DNA of 5,034 nucleotides from an uncultured Eubacteriaceae bacterium. Its GTDB lineage: Bacteria; Bacillota; Clostridia; Lachnospirales; Lachnospiraceae. The stretch covers positions 1 to 5,034 of the forward strand of contig CAMEUH010000191.1 of the NCBI GenBank assembly GCA_945938055.1, written 5' to 3'. A model generated the notes under the pieces. The model had not been told where the DNA came from. It ran no database searches and saw only the letters and a program-made list of their open reading frames with translations. Each line of letters starts with the position of its first letter. Position 1 is the first letter of the stretch. Both the position numbers and the translations under genes were made by a program. This document shows, piece by piece, positions 1 through 5,034 of this stretch.

Positions 1-63
1 CGCAGCCAAAAGCAACGCAGGTAAGATACGCCAGTCAAAAAGCCCCTTAAGTCTCTCTCTCAT
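1..63 (-). CDS. 5' end of an unidentified gene with a membrane-directed or signal-like N-terminus (partial)
   Basis: Only the first 21 codons are inside the window; the gene runs off the left edge. The ATG at 63-61 is preceded by AAGGGAG (78-72) with an 8-nt spacer, and a strong promoter lies just upstream, so the start is well supported. The protein begins MRERLKGLFDWRILPALL and then continues LAA. That is a short positively charged stretch followed by a hydrophobic run, typical of a signal peptide or first transmembrane helix. The product cannot be identified. It does not look like PlsX, the usual gene after rpmF in Firmicutes, which normally starts with a short strand leading into a DAMGGD motif. 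Because it has its own promoter and follows the rpmF terminator, it is probably a separate transcription unit. Confidence 0.7.
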   Translation of the reverse strand, partial: MRERLKGLFDWRILPALLLAA

Positions 64-89
64 TTTCTTTTCTCCCTTACATATATTGC

Positions 90-118
90 ATAATAACTTA
101 AGAAAACTCTCTTGTCAA
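90..118 (-). promoter_or_regulatory. Sigma-A type promoter for the gene starting at 63
   Basis: On the minus strand TTGACA (118-113) is followed by a 17-nt spacer and TATTAT (95-90). That is six of six and five of six matches to the consensus, at the optimal spacing. The expected transcription start is near 83, giving a leader of about 20 nt that contains the AAGGGAG ribosome binding site. The promoter begins just after the U-tract of the rpmF terminator, so it marks the start of a new unit. Confidence 0.8.
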
Positions 119-125
119 TCATTGC

Positions 126-157
126 AAAATAAAAAAAGCTCCCACACGGGAAGCTTC
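126..157 (-). terminator. Rho-independent terminator of the yceD-rpmF operon
   Basis: The minus-strand transcript reads AAGCTTCCC (156-148), a GTGT loop, then GGGAGCTT (143-136). This is an eight-pair stem with one bulged U, and a T-rich tract interrupted by one A follows (down to about 127). It lies about 12 nt after the rpmF stop codon. The plus-strand version has only a short, interrupted T run, so it should act mainly on minus-strand transcripts. Confidence 0.85.
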
Positions 158-168
158 TTTTATTCAAA

Positions 169-348
169 TTAATCAACTGCAATAATTTCTTTCTTGTTGT
201 AGCATCCGCAAGCCTTGCATACCTGATGAGGCATCATTAAAGCTCCACATTTGCTGCACTTAACAAGATTCGGAGCGCTCATCTTCCAGTTTGCTCTTCT
301 CTTATCTCTTCTAGCCTTTGATGATTTATTCTTTGGACAAATTGACAT
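169..348 (-). CDS. rpmF: Large-subunit ribosomal protein bL32
   Basis: A small basic protein of the 50S subunit, 59 aa, which is normal for bL32. The N-terminus MSICPKNKSSKARRDKRRAN and the following W-K-M-S-A-P-N segment are the family signature. A zinc ribbon follows, with cysteines C31-x2-C34 and C44-x2-C47, so this is the zinc-binding (C+) form; C49 is an extra cysteine. The start is the ATG at 348. A GTG at 354 is in frame but directly abuts the Shine-Dalgarno GGAGGT (360-355), so it cannot be the start, whereas the ATG sits 6 nt away. The ribosome binding site lies inside the last codons of yceD, only 2 nt separate the genes, and translation is probably coupled. A terminator follows, so rpmF ends the operon. 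Confidence 0.97.
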   Translation of the reverse strand: MSICPKNKSSKARRDKRRANWKMSAPNLVKCSKCGALMMPHQVCKACGCYNKKEIIAVD

Positions 349-350
349 GG

Positions 351-878
351 TCACACCTCCTTAAAATTCTTGAAAATATCCTGGATAACAGACATTCTTG
401 GATCCAGCTGCTCTCTGTCACAGCCGCATTCACCTTGATTAAGATTCGCGCCACATTGAAAACAGAGTCCCTTGCAGTCATCACTACACAATACCCTGAG
501 CGGCATATTAATCAGAATCTCCATATAGACGAGCTTGTCTACGTCAAGATGATATCCGTCAATATAACTCATTTCTTCTAATCTTTCATCTGATTGTTCA
601 TTACCCTCGTTAAAATCCAGTTCTCTTTCAATCACATAATCTACCGGAGTTTCAACCATCTCAAGACATCTTCCGCATGGCATGTTCAATGTCACACTTC
701 CTTCGCCGGTAACAAGAAACTTCTTATTTCCTGTTGCAGTCACCGTAATCTCCGGCTCCGTCTTTGTAACAATATCGTACTTACCCTCTGCGGTTTCAAA
801 GGATTCCATGGAAACCTTTGCTTCATAGGTCCTGGTACGGCAATTACCAGATAAAAGCTCTGATAAATCCAACAGCAT
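351..878 (-). CDS. yceD: YceD / DUF177 family protein
   Basis: A cytoplasmic protein of 175 aa from the ATG at 878, the usual size for the DUF177 (YceD, YlbN) family. Members are commonly encoded just before rpmF. The bacterial and plant homologues are linked to 23S rRNA processing or accumulation; the exact mechanism here is not shown by the sequence. Family marks are C68-x2-C71 in a 'MPCGRCLE' segment, and the motif LCSDDCKGLCFQCGANLN with C131, C135, C139 and C142. C151 and C153 follow, then a 'DPRMSVIQDIF' tail. The cysteine pairs suggest metal binding. Residue 140-141 is FQ where a Pro commonly follows the cysteine. The start at 878 has AGGAG 7 nt upstream; an in-frame GTG at 905 lacks such a site. 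The stop is 2 nt before rpmF. A consensus promoter lies about 50 nt upstream. Confidence 0.93.
   Translation of the reverse strand: MLLDLSELLSGNCRTRTYEAKVSMESFETAEGKYDIVTKTEPEITVTATGNKKFLVTGEGSVTLNMPCGRCLEMVETPVDYVIERELDFNEGNEQSDERLEEMSYIDGYHLDVDKLVYMEILINMPLRVLCSDDCKGLCFQCGANLNQGECGCDREQLDPRMSVIQDIFKNFKEV
355..360 (-). promoter_or_regulatory. rpmF ribosome binding site inside the 3' end of yceD
   Basis: GGAGGT (360-355) lies in the last two sense codons of yceD (GAG GTG) just before its TGA stop. It is 6 nt from the rpmF ATG at 348. This decides the rpmF start and implies that ribosomes finishing yceD arrive at the rpmF initiation site. Confidence 0.9.
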
Positions 879-885
879 ATTATCA

Positions 886-890
886 CTCCT
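886..890 (-). promoter_or_regulatory. yceD ribosome binding site
   Basis: AGGAG (890-886) with a 7-nt spacer to the ATG at 878. It supports this start over the upstream in-frame GTG at 905, which would add nine non-family residues. Confidence 0.85.
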
Positions 891-934
891 ATGCCATGAA
901 TACACAAAGTAACTATTCTTTGCGCACTTTTACA

Positions 935-963
935 ATTATAAGCAAAAGATGTTGTTTTGTCAA
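935..963 (-). promoter_or_regulatory. Perfect-consensus sigma-A promoter for yceD-rpmF
   Basis: TTGACA (963-958), a 17-nt spacer and TATAAT (940-935) on the minus strand match the consensus in all twelve positions at ideal spacing. The predicted start is near 928, giving a leader of about 50 nt. Such strength fits a ribosomal protein gene and shows that yceD-rpmF does not depend on transcription from the glucanase gene upstream. Confidence 0.9.
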
Positions 964-967
964 CAAC
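951..967. repeat. 17-bp inverted repeat over the -35 box of the yceD promoter
   Basis: GTTGTT (951-956) and AACAAC (962-967) are exact inverted arms around a 5-bp centre. The right arm shares two bases with the TTGACA box. The symmetry does not extend further. It could be an operator for a repressor or may be chance in AT-rich DNA; no known operator was recognised. Confidence 0.35.
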
Positions 968-1019
968 TTATTTTGAATTTCATGCGATTTTATTTTTCCC
1001 GTAAGTTTCTCCTTAATTC

Positions 1020-2846
1020 TTATTGCAGTCCAAAACCAGACATAATTTCAATAAATTCATCCGAATCAGAAAATCCTTCCAGGACTTTTGCACGATCCTC
1101 CTCTCCGGAATCCAGAATGCCAGTCCATTTAAACAGGCCTTCCGAATCTGCTTCTCTTCCCAGGAATGTCCAGTATAATACCTTCACATATTCTTCATGA
1201 TTCAGATTCTTACCGGTAAACTCGTCCGAGAAAATGAAACTCTGTGCAACGCCCTTTGGTGTATTATTTCCCTGAATAATTTCCCTGCACCAGTCTTCCA
1301 GTCCAACCGGGTCATATTCTCTCCCCAATGCCTCAGTATAACATCTTGCAACAAACATGGTAACACCGGCATTCTGGTTTCTGTAATGCTTTAATGCCTC
1401 ATCAAACGCAAGCACAGATTCCACATTTCCCACTTGAATTCCAAATTCATTGCAGATTTCTGCAAATTCCAGGGACATAATAAAGCCTTCCAGTATCTTT
1501 TCCCGTTCCACACCAGCCTTTAACTGGGAAACCCATGCATTCTTTCCATCCTCATCCGATGGACGGTCCATAAAGGTCACATATAGCATTTCCACAAAAT
1601 CTTCATCGGAAAGATTTCTCTTTATACATTCCTCACTAAACACAAAGCCATAACCGGCATCAACACCACTGGAGGAATGATCTAAAAGAGAGTTCTTCCA
1701 GGATTCAATACCGGATTCTTCCCCTGCTCTTCCAAGCACGAGAGTATATAATCTCTTTACAAAATTTTCCACCTGAACGTTATCCGTACCAGAACCACCA
1801 AAATCTTCTTTTCGCTCCAGATATGCCGCTTTAATAAATCTTCCGGCATCCGTAAGTTCACTGTCGCTCCATCCGGAAGTTTTGGTACACCAATTTGCAA
1901 TTAACGCAGATGATTCGTTCTTATTAGAAAGACTCCAGCAGAAATAACCGATTCCATAAGAATCCAGCTGCTTAAGCCACGCCGAAGCCTGAGTCGTATC
2001 AATGGAACCATCACCACTCGCTGCAGACATTCCAAATTCGGACACCAGTACAGGAAGTCCTTTTGAAACTGCATAATCCACCTTTGCCGGCAAATACTGT
2101 GTGTGAGATGCCTCTGCACAATAGAAATGGAGTGTATACACTATATTGGAATAACCGGTAAGCGGTGAATCGGCAACCTCATTGGTATGTCCCCATTGTC
2201 CAAGCTGCGACCAGGTTGGCGTTCCTACAATAATAATGGCATCCGGGTCATTTGCCCGAATAATCGGTATGATAATATTCGCATAGTTCTTAATTTCATC
2301 CCAGGAGCAGCCATTTGGTTCATTGCAGATTTCATAGAGCACATTATTATAGTCCTGATATTTTGCGGATACTTCTGCAAAGAAACTTTTTGCCTGTTCA
2401 ACATTCTGATTCGGATTATTGTCATTTAGGATATGCCAGTCAATAATAACGTACATTCCTAAATTTTTCGCATATTCCACACCACTATATAATAAGTTTT
2501 TCAGTTCTGTCTGATTCCCGCCGCTGCAATAACCATTATACTCTGCCGTATACATGGCAAGACGTACTGCATTTGCTCCCCATTCATCACGCAGCGTCTG
2601 AAAAGCCTCCTGATTCACATATAGCTTTCCCACGTCCCAGTTAATTCCATGGGTACTGATTCCGCGAAGCTGAAAAGGATTTCCCTTCTCATCAACAATT
2701 TTCGTTCCGGACACTTGCAGTTGTCCATGTGCCGCAACTGGTGTCATTTCAGCCGCATCCGCCTTAAACAGCATAAAGACCGGAACAACAGCCAATGCTA
2801 ACAATACCGTGATTAACACTTTCGCATTTCTAATTGATTTCTTCAC
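1020..2846 (-). CDS. Secreted glycoside hydrolase family 5 endoglucanase with four DUF4214-like units
   Basis: A 608-aa extracellular enzyme that probably cleaves internal beta-1,4-glucosidic bonds in cellulose or related glucans. Residues 1-31 are a signal peptide: a KKSIRNAK basic start, a long hydrophobic core, and an ADA site suggesting cleavage after A31. Residues about 38-345 form a GH5 barrel of the GH5_2 (Cel5A-like) type. Visible conserved residues are R61 in 'LRGIS', H138 in 'IIDWH', N175-E176-P177 (acid/base E176), H240 and Y242 in 'LHFY', E270 in 'VLVSEFG' (nucleophile) and W304. Both catalytic glutamates are present. A short GGSG linker leads to four DUF4214-like units (from about 361, 416, 497 and 552); no carbohydrate-binding module, dockerin or sortase signal is seen. 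The start is a GTG with AGGAGG 5 nt upstream; there is no nearer ATG before the signal peptide ends. It has its own extended -10 promoter. Exact substrate (cellulose, beta-glucan, glucomannan) is not decided by sequence. Confidence 0.93.
   Translation of the reverse strand: MKKSIRNAKVLITVLLALAVVPVFMLFKADAAEMTPVAAHGQLQVSGTKIVDEKGNPFQLRGISTHGINWDVGKLYVNQEAFQTLRDEWGANAVRLAMYTAEYNGYCSGGNQTELKNLLYSGVEYAKNLGMYVIIDWHILNDNNPNQNVEQAKSFFAEVSAKYQDYNNVLYEICNEPNGCSWDEIKNYANIIIPIIRANDPDAIIIVGTPTWSQLGQWGHTNEVADSPLTGYSNIVYTLHFYCAEASHTQYLPAKVDYAVSKGLPVLVSEFGMSAASGDGSIDTTQASAWLKQLDSYGIGYFCWSLSNKNESSALIANWCTKTSGWSDSELTDAGRFIKAAYLERKEDFGGSGTDNVQVENFVKRLYTLVLGRAGEESGIESWKNSLLDHSSSGVDAGYGFVFSEECIKRNLSDEDFVEMLYVTFMDRPSDEDGKNAWVSQLKAGVEREKILEGFIMSLEFAEICNEFGIQVGNVESVLAFDEALKHYRNQNAGVTMFVARCYTEALGREYDPVGLEDWCREIIQGNNTPKGVAQSFIFSDEFTGKNLNHEEYVKVLYWTFLGREADSEGLFKWTGILDSGEEDRAKVLEGFSDSDEFIEIMSGFGLQ
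1023..1766 (-). repeat. Four DUF4214-like units in two tandem pairs, C-terminal half of the glucanase
   Basis: Each unit follows the pattern FV..LY...LGR....G...W...L....F.FS.EF. Unit starts are at residues 362, 417, 498 and 553, with the conserved Trp at 383, 438, 519 and 574. The spacing within a pair is 55 residues both times, and the pairs are offset by 136. Both pairs end in a similar EF-x-EI...FG segment (461-469 and 598-606). This indicates duplication of a two-unit block. DUF4214 occurs in many secreted bacterial proteins, but its role is not settled; attachment to the cell surface or to substrate is a guess. Confidence 0.8.
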
Positions 2847-2851
2847 AATAA

Positions 2852-2857
2852 CCTCCT
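2852..2857 (-). promoter_or_regulatory. Ribosome binding site that fixes the GTG start of the glucanase
   Basis: AGGAGG (2857-2852) lies 5 nt before the GTG at 2846-2844. The full-strength site compensates for the weaker initiation codon, and the resulting N-terminus is a complete signal peptide. Confidence 0.88.
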
Positions 2858-2883
2858 ATGTATCTGATAACAAAATAATAAAA

Positions 2884-2892
2884 ATTATATCA
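2884..2892 (-). promoter_or_regulatory. Extended -10 promoter for the glucanase
   Basis: The minus strand holds TGATATAAT (2892-2884), a perfect -10 with the TGn extension. A -35 element is weak at best: TTAGAA (2913-2908), 18 nt upstream, matches three of six positions. The expected start is near 2877, with a leader of about 30 nt containing AGGAGG. A weak -35 is compatible with activation by a regulator, but no operator or cre-like site was recognised in the 92-nt gap 2847-2938. No terminator was seen in that gap either. Confidence 0.6.
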
Positions 2893-2926
2893 TAATATTA
2901 AAATTTTTTCTAACTCTTTCTCCAAT

Positions 2927-2949
2927 TCTTATCGTCTCTTATCGTCTCT
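2927..2949. repeat. 10-bp tandem duplication at the end of the unknown gene
   Basis: The unit TTATCGTCTC occurs twice in direct succession (2929-2938 and 2939-2948), with the periodicity extending to 2927-2949. It spans the stop codon (TAA at 2941-2939) of the 295-aa gene. Removing one copy would leave the same stop, so the coding product would not change. It is probably a replication slippage event. Confidence 0.8.
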
Positions 2950-3826
2950 CATATGTCTGCATAAAAATCTCCCGCTGAATCACATACATATCCATTATGT
3001 CATCTTCACGTATTGCCAGATAATCTCCCGCTCTGCCCAAGAAATACTCACCATGATTGTGCGGTGTAAAAACCTTTGTTCTTCTATCCAGTCTCATTCC
3101 ATAAATTCCTACATCGTTTCTCGGCTGGCACAAATGTGCCAGTTCATCAAGACTAATATAGGTTCCTTCCGGATAACGACGAACCTCCGGCAAAAAATCC
3201 AGCATTTTTTCATAAATATCCAATTGCTTATCTACTGCCTCATAGGTTTTTTCAAACTTATCCCGTTTTATATCATAAATTTCACCGCGGCAGCCAATCA
3301 TGATATAGGTATCTTCGGATGCTTCTTTTATCAGATCCGATTCATGTTCCAGAGATCTCATGCAGAATTTTTCTCCTGCATCCACAATATCCGTGGACTT
3401 GACATATGCCCACGAAATCTTTTTCTTTACATATACCGGAAGATTCTGTATTTTTTCCTGATTTTCCTGAACATAGTCCTGTGCATAAATCCAATCACAT
3501 TCTGAATAATATAGTTCCGTTTTTTTCTCAAGCATCTGCCCGATATCCTGTACTTCCATATCTGACAGCATCAACTTTAAAAATGTATAGGAAACAATGG
3601 CTTCTGCCTTGTCGCTGCCTCCCTTTGCCATGGCATAGTCCGAAACAAGATAGTCCAGAAATTCCAGTGCACGTACACTATGATTCCTGCTCACAAAACA
3701 AAGATGGACCCCGTCATCCTCTTCTGTCCAAAATAACTTGCACTGTCCGCATTCCGTAATGCGATCTATTTCCTGACCGGGGGTAATTTTCACAATATTA
3801 ATTTCCCTTTTCTTTTCTGCACTCAT
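2939..3826 (-). CDS. Unrecognised 295-aa cytoplasmic protein with a duplicated GDY/FxxTYE motif, partner of the cyclase
   Basis: I cannot name this protein. It has no signal peptide or membrane helix. The N-terminal part (1-65) contains C26-x2-C29 and reads like alternating strands; 70-125 looks helical. The second half shows two related segments. At 171-196, 'EDTYIMIGCRGEIYDIKRDK' is followed by FEKTYE. At 266-293, 'AGDYLAIREDDIMDMYVIQR' is followed by EIFMQTYE. The shared pattern (D/Y-Y-I/L, then I.R..F..TYE) resembles the small domain common in phage and bacterial hypothetical proteins, often with a PGDY core followed by GE.YP.K...FEKTYE. In that family the first copy is also preceded by a KKK stretch, as at 134-136 here. 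The role of the domain is not established. The ATG at 3826 has AAGGGG 7 nt upstream. It lies 13 nt behind the cyclase gene, so it is probably co-transcribed and may act with it. Confidence 0.8.
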   Translation of the reverse strand: MSAEKKREINIVKITPGQEIDRITECGQCKLFWTEEDDGVHLCFVSRNHSVRALEFLDYLVSDYAMAKGGSDKAEAIVSYTFLKLMLSDMEVQDIGQMLEKKTELYYSECDWIYAQDYVQENQEKIQNLPVYVKKKISWAYVKSTDIVDAGEKFCMRSLEHESDLIKEASEDTYIMIGCRGEIYDIKRDKFEKTYEAVDKQLDIYEKMLDFLPEVRRYPEGTYISLDELAHLCQPRNDVGIYGMRLDRRTKVFTPHNHGEYFLGRAGDYLAIREDDIMDMYVIQREIFMQTYERR

Positions 3827-3839
3827 GACTTTTCCCCTT

Positions 3840-5034
3840 TCATTCTGCCCTATTCTGTAATGCTGTCACAAAATCCCTGAAATTCTGGTTCACATGTGTA
3901 AAGCAAAGTTTTAATGTATTCCCATTTTTCTGTACCATCTTGGCATAGATTCCTGAAAAACCTGCTTGTTCCCCGCATGACTCCATCCGTACTTCAACAT
4001 CCGCATAATCCTCTATCTCAGTCTCCGGCTTTGATTCCATCATTTCTACCAACGCCTCCTTCTCCGATAATTCTTTCAGGACAACGCTGGCAGGCACTTC
4101 CATAATGACCTTTTTTCTGATTTCATGCAGTTCTAATATAATCCTTTCAGGAACCTTTTTCCTCTTCTCTGGATTTTCTGCTTCCAGATAGCATTGAAAC
4201 ACCCCTCCAATTCCTTTCACTTCACAGACTGTCACAGGATTTTTAATTCCCTTGGCAGCAATTTCCGCCCTCTGACAAACAGACACTTCACAAGATAATC
4301 CCTCCAGCATGTCTTCGGAAACCAGCACCTGTTCTCCAATGTTGCATCCCTCAATTCTGGAACATTCATTTACCACGCGTCCAAGGACGTTATACCGCAT
4401 CATTTTTTCAGAACCGACATTTCCCACAAAAACCTCACCACAATGAATTCCAATTCCCATTTTGAGTATGTCATGTCCCTTTTTGATACAGTAACTGTTT
4501 ACGTTTTTCATTGCATTCTGCATCCGAATCCCTGCTGCGATTGCACATTCCCGATAGTTTTCCATAGTAACCGGTGCACCAAATACTGCCAACAGACCAT
4601 CCCCCATAAACTCAATAATCGTACCGCCAAAATCTGAAATAATCTCCACCATGGTCCCAAAAAACTCATTTAACAGTTCTGTCATCTCATCCGCATCCAT
4701 TTCTTCTGCAACAGAAGAAAAGCCACGCAAATCAGCCATGAGAATGGCAGCATTTCTTCGCTCCCCACCAATCAGAGCTCCCTCCGGTTTTTCCAGAATG
4801 ACTTCCAATACCTCATCTGAAAAATATTTTCCAAAAATCCGGTATAGGAACTCATTTCTGCTTTTCAGCTGCTGATTCAGGCAATAGATTTCTTTTGCTG
4901 CCTGTATCTCACTGACCTGCTTCTGAAGAATTCTCTCGTATTTTTTTGTAACCTCATACTGCCATGCAGCACGCTCTATTCTCGTGATTCCACTCCATGT
5001 GACAGGTTTTTGCAATACGACCATTGCACCTTTT
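3840..5034 (-). CDS. Class III adenylate/guanylate cyclase, probably response-regulator linked (5' partial)
   Basis: Makes a cyclic nucleotide from ATP or GTP in the cytoplasm. The frame is open to the window edge. Numbering is from the ATG at 5024, but the residues across it, KGAMVVLQKPV, resemble the last strand of a receiver domain with its conserved Lys-Pro, so the true start is probably outside. Residues 15-60 form a charged helical, possibly coiled-coil linker ending in 'FGKYFSDEVLEVIL', typical just before cyclase domains. The catalytic domain (about 87-275) has metal-binding D98 (MADLRGF) and D142 (EFMGDGLLAVFG), transition-state N219 and R223, and phosphate-contact K258, so it appears active. 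The substrate-selecting positions are E138 and N212, not the Lys with Asp or Thr of typical adenylate cyclases. The tail (about 340-394) resembles the second half of a PilZ barrel. The ATG at 5024 has only a weak AAGG 4 nt upstream. The 295-aa gene follows 13 nt after the stop. Confidence 0.88.
   Translation of the reverse strand, partial: KGAMVVLQKPVTWSGITRIERAAWQYEVTKKYERILQKQVSEIQAAKEIYCLNQQLKSRNEFLYRIFGKYFSDEVLEVILEKPEGALIGGERRNAAILMADLRGFSSVAEEMDADEMTELLNEFFGTMVEIISDFGGTIIEFMGDGLLAVFGAPVTMENYRECAIAAGIRMQNAMKNVNSYCIKKGHDILKMGIGIHCGEVFVGNVGSEKMMRYNVLGRVVNECSRIEGCNIGEQVLVSEDMLEGLSCEVSVCQRAEIAAKGIKNPVTVCEVKGIGGVFQCYLEAENPEKRKKVPERIILELHEIRKKVIMEVPASVVLKELSEKEALVEMMESKPETEIEDYADVEVRMESCGEQAGFSGIYAKMVQKNGNTLKLCFTHVNQNFRDFVTALQNRAE

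Noticed and set aside
349..354. GTG start of rpmF at 354
   Set aside because: It directly abuts the GGAGGT site, leaving no spacer; the ATG at 348 gives the family N-terminus.
879..905. GTG start of yceD at 905
   Set aside because: It would add nine residues not typical of the family, and the AGGAG site points to the ATG at 878.
975..1004. Short leader peptide upstream of yceD (AAGGAG then ATG at about 984)
   Set aside because: The ATG is far too distant from the AAGGAG, the frame has only seven codons, and it lies upstream of the predicted yceD transcription start.
960..1019. Terminator for the glucanase gene
   Set aside because: No GC-rich hairpin with a T-run was found on the minus strand between the stop and the yceD promoter.
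1901..2119. 72-codon minus-strand open frame inside the glucanase
   Set aside because: It is in another frame of the GH5 domain, which shows intact catalytic motifs; there is no separate start signal.
2880..2912. AT-only imperfect hairpin after the unknown gene as a terminator
   Set aside because: The stem has no G-C core, is imperfect, and overlaps the glucanase -10 box; not convincing as a terminator.
3053..3505. 150-codon open frame on the plus strand
   Set aside because: It lies wholly antisense to the well-supported 295-aa gene, has no ribosome binding site, and its composition (runs of Ile, Phe, Cys) is that of a reverse-strand shadow.
1..5034. Mobile elements, CRISPR arrays, tRNA or rRNA genes, riboswitches
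   Set aside because: No transposase or integrase, regularly spaced repeats, cloverleaf or rRNA-like stretch was seen; the only long non-coding gaps are 64-168, 879-1019 and 2847-2938, and they are accounted for by promoters and a terminator.

Overview
The window is a low-GC, densely coded stretch in which every supported gene lies on the minus strand, so transcription runs from position 5034 toward 1. It suggests an anaerobic Firmicute of the Clostridia, most likely Lachnospiraceae. The grounds are a Gram-positive-type bL32 with four zinc cysteines, a yceD-rpmF pair, strong AGGAGG-type ribosome binding sites, near-consensus sigma-A promoters, and a secreted family 5 glucanase with DUF4214 repeats. 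The genus cannot be read from the sequence.

Layout in the direction of transcription. (1) 5034-3840: a class III nucleotide cyclase, cut by the window edge. Its first visible residues look like the end of a response-regulator receiver domain. A helical linker, the catalytic domain and a C-terminal segment resembling a PilZ-type barrel follow. (2) 3826-2939: an unrecognised 295-aa cytoplasmic protein, 13 nt behind the cyclase and probably in the same operon. Its second half carries two copies of a motif resembling the 'GDY...GE.Y..K...FEKTYE' domain of many phage and bacterial hypothetical proteins. (3) 2846-1020: a secreted GH5 endoglucanase with four C-terminal DUF4214-like units, a GTG start and its own extended -10 promoter. 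(4) 878-351 and 348-169: yceD (DUF177) and rpmF (ribosomal protein bL32), tightly coupled, behind a perfect TTGACA-17-TATAAT promoter and closed by a hairpin-plus-U-tract terminator. (5) 63-1: the first 21 codons of another gene with its own near-perfect promoter; its start looks membrane-directed or secretory.

Three transcription units can be inferred: cyclase plus unknown protein (promoter outside the window), the glucanase, and yceD-rpmF. No good terminator is visible after the unknown protein or after the glucanase, so read-through between units is possible. The yceD-rpmF pair is housekeeping. The upstream part combines a probable signal-responsive second-messenger enzyme, an unknown partner and an extracellular polysaccharide-degrading enzyme. 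A regulatory link between them is only suggested by adjacency. The most unusual points are the non-standard substrate-selecting residues of the cyclase (Glu/Asn instead of Lys/Asp or Lys/Thr), its apparent receiver-cyclase-PilZ-like architecture, and the duplicated motif in its unknown neighbour.
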